The notes beneath the pieces are model-generated. The model made no database searches and was not told the origin of the DNA. It was given only the letters and a program-made list of their open reading frames with translations. Positions 17,359 through 26,821 of a stretch of DNA of 64,000 bases are shown here, piece after piece. Positions within the stretch are counted from its first letter, which is position 1. Each line of letters starts with the position of its first letter. The DNA lies in the NCBI GenBank assembly GCA_021300575.1, contig JAJTDM010000008.1, positions 1-64,000 on the forward strand, written 5' to 3'. The translations under genes and the position numbers were made by a program. This DNA comes from Rubrivivax sp. GTDB lineage: Bacteria > Pseudomonadota > Gammaproteobacteria > Burkholderiales > Burkholderiaceae_C.

Positions 17359-18981
17359 TCAACCCACCACGCGCGTGGCGGTGGCGTCCAGCTTGGGCGG
17401 GGTCTCGAAGGTGTGCCAGGGTGCGGGTGAAGGCACCTCCCACTCCAGGCCCTCCGCCGCTTCCCAGGGCTTCTGCGGCGCGGGCTCACCCTTGCCGCGC
17501 ATCATGGGCACGACGACGAACAGGAAGAAGTACACCTGCATCAGGCCGAAACCGAAGGCACCCACCGAGGCGATCGCGTTGAAATCTGCGAACTGCATCG
17601 GGTAGTCGGCGTAGCGGCGCGGCATGCCCGCCAGACCCAGGAAGTGCATCGGGAAGAAGGTGATGTTGAAGAAGATCAGCGAGCCCCAGAAGTGGATCTT
17701 GCCGCGTGTCTCGGAGTACATCACGCCGGTCCACTTCGGACCCCAGTAGTACACGCCGGCGAACAGCGCGTACAGCGAGCCGGCCACCAGCACGTAGTGG
17801 AAGTGCGCCACCACGTAGTAGGTGTCCTGCAGTTGGATGTCGATCGGTGCCATGGCCAGGATCAAGCCCGTGAAGCCGCCCATGGTGAACACGAACAGGA
17901 AGCCGACCGACCACAGCATCGGCGTTTCGAAGGTCATCGAACCCTTCCACATGGTGGCGATCCAGTTGAAGATCTTCACGCCCGTGGGCACGGCGATCAG
18001 CATGGTGGCGTACATGAAGAACAACTGACCCGTCACCGGCATGCCCGTGGTGTACATGTGGTGCGCCCACACGATGAAAGACAGGATGGCAATCGAGGCC
18101 GTGGCGTACACCATGGACGCGTAGCCGAAAAGCGGCTTGCGCGCAAACGCCGGGATGATGGCGCTGACGATGCCGAAGGCCGGCAGGATCATGATGTAGA
18201 CCTCGGGGTGGCCGAAGAACCAGAAGATGTGCTGGTACATCACGGGGTCACCGCCGCCGGCGGGGTTGAAGAAGCTGGTACCGAAGTGGCGATCGGTCAG
18301 CGTCATGGTGATGGCACCGGCCAGCACCGGCATCACCGCGATGAGCAGGTAAGCCGTGATCAGCCAGGTCCAGCAGAACAGCGGCATCTTCATCAGCGTC
18401 ATGCCAGGCGCGCGCATGTTCAGGATGGTGACGATGATGTTGATGGAGCCCATGATGGAACTCGCGCCCATGATGTGCATCGCGAAGATGGCCGCGTCCA
18501 TGGACGGGCCCATCTGCAAGGTCAGCGGGGCGTAGAGCGTCCACCCCGCGGCGGGTGCGCCGCCCGGCATGAAGAAGGAGCCCGCGAGCATCAGCGCGGC
18601 CGGGATCAACAGCCAGAAGCTCAGGTTGTTCATGCGCGCGAAGGCCATGTCGGCCGCGCCGATCTGCAGCGGGATCATCCAGTTCGCAAAGCCCACGAAG
18701 GCCGGCATGATGGCGCCGAACACCATGATCAGGCCGTGCATGGTGGTGAGTTGGTTGAACAGTTCGGGGTTGACGAACTGCAGCCCGGGCTGGAACAACT
18801 CGGCGCGGATGCCCAGCGCCAGGATGCCCCCCACCATGAACATCGCGAACGAGAACAGCAGGTACATCGTGCCGATGTCCTTGTGGTTCGTCGCAAACAC
18901 CCAACGACGCCACCCGTGGGGGTGACCGTGGTCGTGCGCGTGGTCGTCAGCGTGGCCGTGGTGGTCAAGAACTGCGCTCAT
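17359..18981 (-). CDS. ctaD: Cytochrome c oxidase subunit I (aa3 type)
   Basis: 540 residues, twelve membrane helices. Catalytic heme-copper site residues are visible: CuB ligands and the His-Tyr crosslink in 'FGHPEVYIM' (His258, Tyr262), 'WAHHMYTTG', and the heme a/a3 ligands in 'VVAHFHYVLVAGS'. The presence of Tyr in HPEVY and the usual K- and D-pathway context place it in the A-type oxidases. The N-terminus (residues 7-22) is His/Asp-rich, an unusual metal-binding-like tail. 74 bp separate it from ctaC upstream. Confidence 0.98.
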   Translation of the reverse strand: MSAVLDHHGHADDHAHDHGHPHGWRRWVFATNHKDIGTMYLLFSFAMFMVGGILALGIRAELFQPGLQFVNPELFNQLTTMHGLIMVFGAIMPAFVGFANWMIPLQIGAADMAFARMNNLSFWLLIPAALMLAGSFFMPGGAPAAGWTLYAPLTLQMGPSMDAAIFAMHIMGASSIMGSINIIVTILNMRAPGMTLMKMPLFCWTWLITAYLLIAVMPVLAGAITMTLTDRHFGTSFFNPAGGGDPVMYQHIFWFFGHPEVYIMILPAFGIVSAIIPAFARKPLFGYASMVYATASIAILSFIVWAHHMYTTGMPVTGQLFFMYATMLIAVPTGVKIFNWIATMWKGSMTFETPMLWSVGFLFVFTMGGFTGLILAMAPIDIQLQDTYYVVAHFHYVLVAGSLYALFAGVYYWGPKWTGVMYSETRGKIHFWGSLIFFNITFFPMHFLGLAGMPRRYADYPMQFADFNAIASVGAFGFGLMQVYFFLFVVVPMMRGKGEPAPQKPWEAAEGLEWEVPSPAPWHTFETPPKLDATATRVVG

Positions 18982-19055
18982 GGGAGGTTCCTCGAACTGA
19001 AATCTGTAGGGGCTGTGGCCGGTGTGGCGTTGGGGCGTGGCAATTCAGGCGATCT

Positions 19056-20243
19056 TCACTTGCGTGCAGCGACGATATCGGCCGGCTGCACCACCTGACC
19101 GGTCTTGTTGCCCCAGTTGTTCTTGGTGTAGGTGATCACCGCGGCGATCTCGGTGTCAGACAGCTGCTTCCAGGCCGGCATGGCTCCGTTGGCCGCGCCG
19201 TTCAACATGATGGCAATCTGCTTGGACTTGTCAGCGTCCAGCACCAACGCCGAGCCATCCAGGGCCTTGATGGGGCCGGCCCCCTTGCCGCTGGTCTGGT
19301 GGCAAGCCACACAGTTGGCGGTGTAAATCTTCTCGCCGCGCGCGGCCAGATCCTCCAGCTTCCAGACCTTGGTGGGATCGTCAGCCTTGGCCGCCAATTC
19401 CTTCTTCTTGCCTTCCACCCACTTGGCGTAGTCCTGGGCCGACAGCACCTTCACGTGGATGGGCATGTAGGCGTGCTCCTTGCCGCAGAGCTCGGCGCAC
19501 TGGCCGTAGAAGTCGCCCGTCTTCTCGGCGCGGAACCAGGTGTCGCGCACGAAGCCGGGGATCGCGTCCTGCTTGACGCCGAAGGCCGGCACCATCCAGG
19601 CGTGGATGACGTCATTGGCGGTGGTGATGATGCGGATCTTGCGGTCCACCGGCACGACCAGCGGGTTGTCCACCTTGAGGAGGTAGTTGTCCACCGGCGC
19701 CGGCTTGCCAGAGTCCGACATCAGACGGTGGGAGTTGTCCAGCGTGGACAGAAAGCCGATGCCCTCGCCCTCCCCCTTCAGGTAGTCATAGCCCCACTTC
19801 CACTGATAGCCGGTGGCCTTGATGGTGATGTCGGCGTTGCTCGTGTCTTTCATCGCTACCACCGTGCGGGTGGCCATGGCACCCATGCCGATCACGATGA
19901 TGAATGGGATGACCGTCCAGGCGATCTCCACACCCAGGCTCTCGTGGAAGTTGGCCGGCTTGTGGCCGACCGACTTGCGGTGCTTGAGGATGGAATAGAA
20001 CATCACACCGAAGACCGCCACGAAGATGACGACGCAGATGCCCATCACGGCATAGTGCAGCCAGTGCTGTTGCTCTGCGATCTTGGTGACCGCCGGGTGC
20101 AGGTCGAGCTGGCGCACGGCCGGCCCGCCCGGCAGGTCATTGACTGCCAGCGCAACCGAAGCCTGGGCGCCTGCCCCCAAGGCCAGCGCTGCGCGCAGCA
20201 TCGTGTGCCAGGAACGCGTGCAGGAAGGGAGTGAGGTCTTCAT
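19056..20243 (-). CDS. ctaC: Cytochrome c oxidase subunit II with fused cytochrome c domain (caa3-like)
   Basis: 395 residues from ATG 20243 ('MKTSLPSCTRSWHTMLRAAL', a signal peptide). Two membrane helices anchor the cupredoxin domain with the CuA site ('GQCAELCGKEHAYMPI'). The C-terminal ~85 residues form a cytochrome c domain with C-x2-C-H at 311-315 ('ANCVACHQTSGKG') and a downstream Met ligand ('GAMPAWKQL'). It would accept electrons and pass them to subunit I. ATG 20279 is an alternative start, but it has no ribosome site and would leave no gap to DUF2244 (stop at 20254). Confidence 0.95.
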   Translation of the reverse strand: MKTSLPSCTRSWHTMLRAALALGAGAQASVALAVNDLPGGPAVRQLDLHPAVTKIAEQQHWLHYAVMGICVVIFVAVFGVMFYSILKHRKSVGHKPANFHESLGVEIAWTVIPFIIVIGMGAMATRTVVAMKDTSNADITIKATGYQWKWGYDYLKGEGEGIGFLSTLDNSHRLMSDSGKPAPVDNYLLKVDNPLVVPVDRKIRIITTANDVIHAWMVPAFGVKQDAIPGFVRDTWFRAEKTGDFYGQCAELCGKEHAYMPIHVKVLSAQDYAKWVEGKKKELAAKADDPTKVWKLEDLAARGEKIYTANCVACHQTSGKGAGPIKALDGSALVLDADKSKQIAIMLNGAANGAMPAWKQLSDTEIAAVITYTKNNWGNKTGQVVQPADIVAARK

Positions 20244-20253
20244 CTTCAAGGAC

Positions 20254-20832
20254 TCAAGCGGAATGATCTGGAAGGGCATCGGCGGCAACCGCAGCCGGCT
20301 GGAGGGAGGCGCGCAGGGCAGCACGCAATTCACGCGCAAAGTCGGCGCGCGCTTCAGGACGCAGGAAACGGCCAATGCGCACGGCCTGACCCTGACCGGC
20401 CAGCTCAATGAGCGAACCGTCACCGTTGAGCGGCTCGACAGACAGCCAGGGCGTCCTGAAACTCGTGGAAGTGCAGACGGCGCCGCACGACTGCTCTACC
20501 GTCAGCGACTGCCCCGTCAGGGTGACCGTGTCCCCGTCGCCCGCATGCCGGGCGTAAACGAGCAATGCCACAGCCAGCAGAACGAGCTCGATGCCCGCAA
20601 ACCAAAGCACCACGGGCGCGCCGTTGAACGCAAACCCGGCAGCGATGACAAGCGAGACCAGGCACATGGACAGGTAGAAACCGCCCAGCTGGCCCGGCGT
20701 GAGAGAGCAGTTGCGACGCAGCACCCACTGGACGCCTTCCACCTGGCCCGGCGCCTGCAGCACGCGGCCAAAGCGCCATGCGCCGGCCGACGCCGGGGCG
20801 TACCAAGAGGGTGAAGCGACAGAGGCGGACAT
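20254..20832 (-). CDS. DUF2244 family membrane protein
   Basis: About 192 residues from ATG 20832 (ATG 20889 is equally possible and adds 19). The conserved opening 'WVLRRNCSLTPGQLGGFYLS' is followed by two membrane helices and a C-terminal beta-rich domain with 'IRIGRFLRPEARADFARELR'-like sequence. DUF2244 proteins are regularly found just upstream of coxB in alpha- and betaproteobacteria; function unknown. 10 bp before the ctaC start, so probably the first gene of that operon. Confidence 0.82.
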   Translation of the reverse strand: MSASVASPSWYAPASAGAWRFGRVLQAPGQVEGVQWVLRRNCSLTPGQLGGFYLSMCLVSLVIAAGFAFNGAPVVLWFAGIELVLLAVALLVYARHAGDGDTVTLTGQSLTVEQSCGAVCTSTSFRTPWLSVEPLNGDGSLIELAGQGQAVRIGRFLRPEARADFARELRAALRASLQPAAVAADALPDHSA

Positions 20833-21001
20833 CGGAGAGGAATCTGACAGCGTGCTGACGTCTAGGGTTTCGACTGGAGCAGGAGCCATCCCCACCGCCT
20901 CGGCGGGTTGTGCCTCCTCCTCAGAAAGCCAGGACCATTCTATCGTAGCGATGCCCCGAGCCGGGCCTTGCCACACCGTGCGGCGCAAGGCCAGTAGGGA
21001 C

Positions 21002-21964
21002 TCAGCGATGCTGCCTGCGCGCCATCGCGCGGAAGTCTGCCAAGTCCACCCGGGACTCCGCCGCCACCCGGGCGCGCGCAGGCGGGCGGAAGGCATGGCC
21101 GTAGGCCACCTCGAAGCTCAGCGCGATGCGCCCGTCGCTCCTGTTCGCAGACGTCTGGCGCAGGCCTTCCAGCAGTTGATCGCGCCAGCGCGGCGTGCGC
21201 AGCCCCGCATACCGCTGCAGGTCGACGTTGGCACCCAGGGTGCGCAGTTCTTCCAGGCAGGCGGTGGCGTCTGCCCAGGTCAGCACGATCTGCTCCTGGT
21301 CCATCACGGGGTCGGCGAAACCTGCGGCCACCAGCATGTCCCCCAGATCGTGCATGTCCACCAGCGGGGCCATGGGGGGGCCCCAGGCCCTGGCCGCGTA
21401 CAGCGACCGCAGTTCGGGCAGGCTGCCCGGGCCGAGGCAGGAGAACATCAGGAAACCGTCCACCGCCAGGGCCCGGTGCCACTGCGCGATCGTGGCGGAG
21501 GGGTCTTCCTGGACATGCAGCGCCATGTTGCTCCACACCAGCTGGGCGGAGCCCGCAGCCACTTGCACCGGCGCCAGCGCGCGCGGCCCGGCCCTGCGCC
21601 ACCGGCTGGGGGACCACCACGGCCGGGCAGACGGGGGGGCTTCGCCAGCGGCCGGCGCCAGGAAGCATTCCACGGGCAGCACCTGCGGCGGGGACCCGCC
21701 GCGGGCGTAGGCAGCCTGCAATGCCTGGCGCCCACCGCCTGCCCGAGCCTCCCAGTCGAAGATGACCTGCGGCCTGAGCTTGATGACGGACAGCCGCTCG
21801 GCCATGCGCCGCGCCACCTCGGCGTGCAGCCAGGGCGCCCCATCGGCGTGCTGCCACCGGCCGATCACCCGTGCCAGCGCGGCGGACTGGACGGGCCGCC
21901 GGGCGCCCGAGGACAGCGAATTCGGTGAGCCTGGCAAGTCCATCCGGGCCAGTATATTGACCAT
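21002..21964 (-). CDS. BioC/NDUFAF5-type SAM-dependent methyltransferase
   Basis: 320 residues. The C-terminal two thirds contain the class I methyltransferase pattern 'AAGSAQLVWSNMALHVQED' followed by 'ALAVDGFLMFSCLGPGSLPE', as in BioC-like proteins of Burkholderiales. The glycine-rich SAM motif I ('DLGCGxG' in most family members) is not recognisable; in its place is a low-complexity stretch around 'ARAGGGRQALQAAYARGGSP', so catalytic ability is uncertain. A role in biotin synthesis cannot be assumed because no bio genes are near. Divergent from comF with essentially no spacer if both use their first ATG; Met8 is an alternative start. Confidence 0.7.
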   Translation of the reverse strand: MVNILARMDLPGSPNSLSSGARRPVQSAALARVIGRWQHADGAPWLHAEVARRMAERLSVIKLRPQVIFDWEARAGGGRQALQAAYARGGSPPQVLPVECFLAPAAGEAPPSARPWWSPSRWRRAGPRALAPVQVAAGSAQLVWSNMALHVQEDPSATIAQWHRALAVDGFLMFSCLGPGSLPELRSLYAARAWGPPMAPLVDMHDLGDMLVAAGFADPVMDQEQIVLTWADATACLEELRTLGANVDLQRYAGLRTPRWRDQLLEGLRQTSANRSDGRIALSFEVAYGHAFRPPARARVAAESRVDLADFRAMARRQHR

Positions 21965-22041
21965 CCATGCGCCCGCGCCGGGCCTCGATCCTCGCTGAAT
22001 GCCTCACCCATGCTCCTGTTGAGTCGCCGTGTCGGGTCGCC

Positions 22042-22746
22042 ATGTCGAGCCGCCACCTGATCGACCGAATGCCCTCCAGCTGCCGCATCTGCAGATGCTG
22101 GGGCGCAAGCTCCCTGTGCGGCGCCTGCCTGCAGCGCTTCTCTGCGCCGCAGCACCGCTGCCAGCGCTGCGGGCTGCCCCTGCCGGGGATGGAAGCTGCC
22201 CCCTCGACGTGCGGAGCCTGCACGTCGCAGCCCCCCGTCTGGAGGCGCGCGGTGTGCGCGCAGGACTACGCCTTTCCCTGGAGCGACCTGGTAGGCGACT
22301 TCAAGTTCAAGGGGGACGTGGCCCTGGCCAGGCTGTTGGCACAACAATTGGCCGACGCACTTCGGCAGGCGCCGCAAGCGCTGGAGGTGGATCTGGTGCT
22401 GCCCGTGCCACTGTCGGCGGCACGCCTGCAGGAGCGCGGCTTCAACCAGTCCTGGGAACTGGCGCGCAGGCTGGGCCGGATCTTCGGCCTGACCTGCCTC
22501 GCGGATCTGCTTCAGCGGCCCGTGGACACCGCGCACCAGGTCGACCTGTCCCTGCAGGAACGGGACCGCAACCTGCGCGGCGCGTTCATGGTGACCCCGG
22601 GTCGGCACCAGGAGCTCGCGGGACGCCGCGTGGCCCTGGTGGACGACGTCATGACCACGGGGGCTACGCTGCGGGAGGCCACCCGCACACTGCTGCTGGC
22701 AGGCGCCCTCAGCGTGGACGTCTGGACGGTGGCCCGCACGCCTTGA
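22042..22746 (+). CDS. ComF family phosphoribosyltransferase-like protein
   Basis: About 234 residues from ATG 22042; ATG 21967 and ATG 22069 are alternatives. An N-terminal zinc-finger-like part has four Cys pairs ('CRICRCW', 'CGACLQR', 'CQRCGLP', 'CGACTSQ'). The C-terminal phosphoribosyltransferase domain has 'NQSWELARRLGRIF' and the PRPP loop 'ALVDDVMTTGATLREA'. ComF homologues act in DNA uptake in competent bacteria, but many are in non-competent species, so the role here is open. 74 bp before trmL. Confidence 0.85.
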   Translation: MSSRHLIDRMPSSCRICRCWGASSLCGACLQRFSAPQHRCQRCGLPLPGMEAAPSTCGACTSQPPVWRRAVCAQDYAFPWSDLVGDFKFKGDVALARLLAQQLADALRQAPQALEVDLVLPVPLSAARLQERGFNQSWELARRLGRIFGLTCLADLLQRPVDTAHQVDLSLQERDRNLRGAFMVTPGRHQELAGRRVALVDDVMTTGATLREATRTLLLAGALSVDVWTVARTP

Positions 22747-22820
22747 ATGGCTGCACCACGCCGCCCTGCCCCACCGCCCGTCACAACGCCCGACCCCACG
22801 CCGATTGCACGAGCCCCCTG

Positions 22821-23291
22821 ATGTTCCACATCGTCCTGGTCCAGCCCGAGATCCCGCCCAACACGGGCAACGTCATCCGCCTGGCAGCCAACACCGGCTG
22901 CACCTTGCATCTGGTGGAGCCGCTGGGCTTTGCGATGGAGGACAAGCTGCTGCGCCGTGCCGGGCTCGACTACCACGAGTTCGCTGCCGTGCGCCGACAT
23001 GCCAGCTGGCAGGCTTTGCTGGCGCAGGCCCAGCCCGAGCCTGCGCGCACGTTCGCCTTCACGACCCGAGGCTCACGGCCGTTCAGCGAGGTTGCGTGGC
23101 GAGCGGGGGATTGGCTGGTCTTCGGCAGCGAGACGGCCGGACTGCCGGCCTCCCTGCGCGACAGCTTTGCACCGGACTGCAGGGTGCGGCTGCCGATGCG
23201 CCCAGGCCAGCGCAGCCTGAACCTGAGCAACGCGGTGGCCGTGGCCGTGTTCGAAGCCTGGCGGCAGTGCGGTTACGAGGGCGGGGCCTGA
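22821..23291 (+). CDS. trmL: tRNA (cytidine(34)-2'-O)-methyltransferase TrmL
   Basis: 156 residues, the normal length for the YibK/TrmL branch of SPOUT methyltransferases. Signature parts: 'MFHIVLVQPEIPPNTGNVIR' at the N-terminus, and the knot residues 'FGSETAGLP' and 'RSLNLSNAVAVAVFEAW' at the C-terminus. It 2'-O-methylates the wobble base of tRNA-Leu isoacceptors. ATG 22821 matches the family start. Convergent with gpsA. Confidence 0.95.
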   Translation: MFHIVLVQPEIPPNTGNVIRLAANTGCTLHLVEPLGFAMEDKLLRRAGLDYHEFAAVRRHASWQALLAQAQPEPARTFAFTTRGSRPFSEVAWRAGDWLVFGSETAGLPASLRDSFAPDCRVRLPMRPGQRSLNLSNAVAVAVFEAWRQCGYEGGA

Positions 23292-23309
23292 AGACCGGCG
23301 CGCAGGCCT

Positions 23310-24317
23310 TCAGAACGCCTCGGACCGCGCATCCCGGCCCATGAGCCGGGCCACGGCCTGCGCGGGCGCGAGCCGCCCCTGCAGAACCTCGACGACGGCG
23401 GCGGTGATGGGCATGTCCAGACCGAGGGCTTGCGCACGGGCCAGGACGGTGGCGGCCGAATACACCCCCTCAGCCACGTGACCGAGGGCGGCCACGGCCT
23501 CGTCCAGCGAGCGGCCCTCGGCCAGCATCAGGCCGACCTGCCGGTTACGCGACAAGGCGCCCGTGGCCGTGAGCACAAGGTCGCCCAGGCCGGACAGGCC
23601 CATGAAGGTCTCGGCCCGGGCGCCCAGGGCCAGGCCCAGCCGGGTGATCTCCACAAGCCCCCGGGTGATGAGCGCAGCACGCGCATTCAGGCCAGGCGCG
23701 GTCGCGGCGGTGGCCTGCGCCGCCAGGCCGTCCAGGATGCCCGTAGCGATGGCCATGACGTTCTTCACGGCGCCGCCCACCTCCACGCCTGTCGGGTCTG
23801 GCGAGGTGTAGATGCGCAAGGCGCCACCGTGAAACGCCTGCACAGCCTGCTGGCACAGGTCGGGATCGGTACTGGCCGCCACCAAGGCCGTGGGGCGGCC
23901 CTGCGCCACTTCCAGCGCGAAGCTCGGACCCGAGAGCACGCCCGAGGCCCCGCCAGGTCGCAGGCTCTGGGCGATCTCGTGCCCCAGGGCGCCGGAGCCG
24001 GCCTCGAAACCCTTGCACAGCCACAGCACGGAGCACTGCGGTGACAGCCGCTGCAAGGCCTCGCGCAGGCCGCTCATCGGGGTGGCGATGATGGTCAGGC
24101 CCTCGGCGCCGTGTTGCGCGGCCACACTCCAGTCATCGGTGATGCGCAGACGCAGGTCGAGGTCCACGCCCGGCAGGTAGCGCGCGTTGCGCCGATCGCG
24201 CTGCAACAGGCCCGCCTGCACCGGATCTCGCGCCCAGAGCAGCACGTCGTGGCGGGCTGCCGCGCAGTGGGCCAGCGCCGTCCCCCAGGCACCCGCCCCG
24301 AGCACCGTCAGCTTCAT
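23310..24317 (-). CDS. gpsA: Glycerol-3-phosphate dehydrogenase [NAD(P)+]
   Basis: 335 residues. N-terminal Rossmann motif '[11 protein letters not shown]', the substrate-domain '[18 protein letters not shown]', and the catalytic Lys in '[19 protein letters not shown]' are all present. Makes sn-glycerol 3-phosphate from dihydroxyacetone phosphate for phospholipid synthesis, in the cytoplasm. Last of the leftward group rhodanese-grxC-secB-gpsA, 55 bp after secB. The same window codes two acyltransferases that would use its product pathway. Confidence 0.96.
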   Translation of the reverse strand: MKLTVLGAGAWGTALAHCAAARHDVLLWARDPVQAGLLQRDRRNARYLPGVDLDLRLRITDDWSVAAQHGAEGLTIIATPMSGLREALQRLSPQCSVLWLCKGFEAGSGALGHEIAQSLRPGGASGVLSGPSFALEVAQGRPTALVAASTDPDLCQQAVQAFHGGALRIYTSPDPTGVEVGGAVKNVMAIATGILDGLAAQATAATAPGLNARAALITRGLVEITRLGLALGARAETFMGLSGLGDLVLTATGALSRNRQVGLMLAEGRSLDEAVAALGHVAEGVYSAATVLARAQALGLDMPITAAVVEVLQGRLAPAQAVARLMGRDARSEAF

Positions 24318-24372
24318 GCGGGTTCCTGCACCAGACGCGGCATTGTCCGCCGTGCTTGACGCGAGAGCAGGC

Positions 24373-24843
24373 TCAGTTCAGGCTGGTGATGATGCCCGAC
24401 CCGGTCTCCGAGGAGGCCGCCTGCTGTTGGGCCTCGAACATGGCCTGGAAGTTCACTTCGGTCAGCAGGATGGGAGGGAAGCCTGCGCGGGTGCAGATGT
24501 CGGAGATGATGGCGCGCAGGTACGGGTAGATCATCTGCGGGCAGACGATGCCGATCAGGCCCTGCATCTGGTCGTCCGGGATGTTGCGTATCTCGAAGAT
24601 GCCCGCCTGCTTGGCTTCCACCAGGAACAAGGCGCGGTCACCCACCTTGGTCGTGACCGTGGCGGTCACCGTGACCTCGAACACCCCCTCGGCCACAGGC
24701 TCGGCGCCCACACCGAGGTTGATGTCCACCTGCGGCTGGGCCTGCTCCACCAGGATCTGCGGGGAATTGGGCTGCTCCAGCGACAAATCCTTCAGGTAGA
24801 TGCGCTGGATCTGGAACACGGGGGTCAGGTCTTCGTCGGCCAT
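24373..24843 (-). CDS. secB: Protein-export chaperone SecB
   Basis: 156 residues, normal for SecB. Conserved segments include '[20 protein letters not shown]' at the N-terminus and '[17 protein letters not shown]'-type sequence near the C-terminus (here '[17 protein letters not shown]'). Tetrameric cytosolic chaperone that delivers unfolded precursors to SecA. The gene sits between grxC and gpsA, a conserved order. Confidence 0.97.
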   Translation of the reverse strand: MADEDLTPVFQIQRIYLKDLSLEQPNSPQILVEQAQPQVDINLGVGAEPVAEGVFEVTVTATVTTKVGDRALFLVEAKQAGIFEIRNIPDDQMQGLIGIVCPQMIYPYLRAIISDICTRAGFPPILLTEVNFQAMFEAQQQAASSETGSGIITSLN

Positions 24844-25061
24844 GGGGATTCTCAGGTGATGGAGGGGTCTTGAAGGGAACGGCTTGCGCTCGCTGGAGGT
24901 CCGGCCGTTGCCGGGCAGAGGTCAGGCATCAAAAGGGGGCCCACAGTTCACTGGAACTGGCCGACTGGCAGCCTGATCACCCCGCAGCGCGCGGCAGAGC
25001 GCGAGATTATGTCCCCGTCAGACGGCGGAGCACCCGACAGGACGCAAGTTCCGCACCGGGA

Positions 25062-25322
25062 TCAGGCTGCCTGCAGCAGGGGCAGCAAGCCGCCGCGCTG
25101 GTCCAGGGCGATGAGGTCATCACACCCCCCGACATGGGTGGTGCCGATGAAGATCTGGGGAACGGTACGGCGGCCCGTGGTCTCCATCATGTGGTCACGC
25201 TGGGCGGGGTCCAGGTCGATGCGGATCTCCTCGATCTGCGCCACCCCACGCTGCTTGAGCAGCGCCTTGGCGCGCACACAGTAAGGGCAGACCTGGGTGG
25301 TGTACATGCGAACGGCATTCAT
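25062..25322 (-). CDS. grxC: Glutaredoxin 3
   Basis: 86 residues. Dithiol active site CPYC in 'MYTTQVCPYCVRAKALL', the cis-Pro segment 'RRTVPQIFIG' and the C-terminal 'THVGGCDDLIALDQRGGL' are the glutaredoxin 3 hallmarks. Cytosolic glutathione-dependent disulfide reductase; a plausible electron donor for the ribonucleotide reductase encoded at the right end of the window, though this is an inference. 218 bp without a gene separate it from secB and 162 bp from the rhodanese. Confidence 0.95.
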   Translation of the reverse strand: MNAVRMYTTQVCPYCVRAKALLKQRGVAQIEEIRIDLDPAQRDHMMETTGRRTVPQIFIGTTHVGGCDDLIALDQRGGLLPLLQAA

Positions 25323-25484
25323 GGCGGTGACGAGAGTCGACAGGAGACTCTCATTTTCACGTTTCAGGCCGAAGGCCGCAGGGCTGGGGGCTTGCGGTCC
25401 CCAGGCGACCCGCCCCGGCCGAAGCCGACAACCCCCCTGACGGCAGGACGTGTCAGCAGGCTCAGCGCTGCACCGCAGCGAGTT

Positions 25485-25907
25485 TCAAGCCGCTGCAGAG
25501 CCGGACTTTTCGGTGGGCAGGCCGGCCTCTCGCCAGGCGGCGGTGCCGCCTGCCAGCGCTCTCGCGTTGGCGTACCCCATCTTGCGCAGCGTTGCTGCGG
25601 CACGGCCAGAGCGTGCGCCCGTGGGGCACACCACCACCAGCGGCAGCGCCTTGTTGGAGGGCAGGTCCTTGGAGGTTTCCAACTGGCCGATGGGCACGTT
25701 GCGGGCCTGTGCCGCGTGGCTGGCGCCAAACTCGCGCGGTTCGCTGACGTCGATCAACGCCGCCTTCTCGCGGTTCATCAGCCGCACGGCCTCCGAGGCA
25801 CCCACGGCGCCGGCGCCTCCGCCTCCTCGCGCCAGAGGCCATACCAGCATGCCGCCGGAGACAAAAGCCACAGCGATCAGGAGCCAGTTCTCGATGAAGA
25901 AGTTCAC
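25485..25907 (-). CDS. Membrane-anchored rhodanese-like protein
   Basis: 140 residues from GTG 25907 ('NFFIENWLLIAVAFVSGG' membrane helix follows immediately). A single rhodanese domain with active-site loop 'VVVCPTGARSGRAAATLRKM', in which Cys heads the usual C-x5-R-type loop. Sulfurtransferase or phosphatase-like activity in sulfur handling is possible. No ATG is available at a sensible place, so GTG is preferred. Conserved upstream neighbour of grxC-secB-gpsA; divergent from gpmA. Confidence 0.85.
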   Translation of the reverse strand: MNFFIENWLLIAVAFVSGGMLVWPLARGGGGAGAVGASEAVRLMNREKAALIDVSEPREFGASHAAQARNVPIGQLETSKDLPSNKALPLVVVCPTGARSGRAAATLRKMGYANARALAGGTAAWREAGLPTEKSGSAAA

Positions 25908-26016
25908 GGCAATTCCGTCAGGAGCGCAAAACCTTGGATTGTAAGATTCCACGTCCGTGCCCGAGGGCGCGGCCCCGCCCTTGACCCCACACCCGCCGCC
26001 GCCTGGCGCCCCACCC

Positions 26017-26760
26017 ATGCACAAGCTCGTCCTCATCCGCCACGGAGAGTCCACCTGGAACCTGGAGAACCGCTTCACGGGCTGGACCGACGTGCCGCTG
26101 ACCGACACCGGCGTGACCCAGGCCCGCCACGCAGGCGAGTTGCTCAAGGACGCCGGCTACGAGTTCGACGTCGCCTACACCTCGGTGCTCAAGCGCGCCA
26201 TCTGGACGCTGTGGCACTGCCTGGACAGCATGGAGCGCACCTGGCTGCCGGTGCAGCACGACTGGCGCCTGAACGAGCGGCATTACGGTGCCTTGCAGGG
26301 CCTGAACAAGGCCGACATGGCGCGCCAGTACGGTGACGAGCAGGTGCTGGTCTGGCGCCGCAGCTACGACACCCCGCCGCCGGCGCTGGCGGCCGACGAT
26401 CCCCGCGGCCAGCGCCAGGACCCTCGCTACAGCCGCCTGGACGCGGCGCAGATCCCGCTGACGGAATGCCTGAAGGACACCGTGGCGCGCGTGCTGCCGT
26501 GCTGGAACGAGCGCCTGGCGCCGGCCATCCGCAGCGGCCAGCGGGTGCTGATCGCCGCCCACGGCAACAGCATGCGGGCGCTGGTGAAGTATCTGGACGG
26601 CATCTCCGATGGCGACATCGTCGGCGTCAACATTCCCAACGGCATCCCGCTGGTCTACGAACTGGACGAGGCGCTGAAGCCGATCCGCCACCACTACCTG
26701 GGCGACCCCGAGGCCGCCGCGCGGGCCGCCGCCGCAGTGGCCCGCCAGGGCAAGGCCTGA
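26017..26760 (+). CDS. gpmA: 2,3-bisphosphoglycerate-dependent phosphoglycerate mutase
   Basis: 247 residues. Histidine-phosphatase signature '[20 protein letters not shown]' (phosphorylated His near residue 9) and second catalytic His in '[19 protein letters not shown]'. Interconverts 3- and 2-phosphoglycerate in glycolysis and gluconeogenesis. ATG 26017 gives the family N-terminus; an upstream in-frame ATG at 25957 adds a Pro-rich stretch and is unlikely. Convergent with the phosphorylase gene. Confidence 0.97.
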   Translation: MHKLVLIRHGESTWNLENRFTGWTDVPLTDTGVTQARHAGELLKDAGYEFDVAYTSVLKRAIWTLWHCLDSMERTWLPVQHDWRLNERHYGALQGLNKADMARQYGDEQVLVWRRSYDTPPPALAADDPRGQRQDPRYSRLDAAQIPLTECLKDTVARVLPCWNERLAPAIRSGQRVLIAAHGNSMRALVKYLDGISDGDIVGVNIPNGIPLVYELDEALKPIRHHYLGDPEAAARAAAAVARQGKA

Positions 26761-26821
26761 CGCTCACGGCAAGGCACGCCGAGCCGCTGTCAGGCCGTCG
26801 GGCTGTCAGGCCACCAAGCCG

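Noticed and set aside
17644-19098. A 484-codon plus-strand frame opposite ctaD
   Set aside because: Antisense to a highly conserved oxidase gene; no independent homology.
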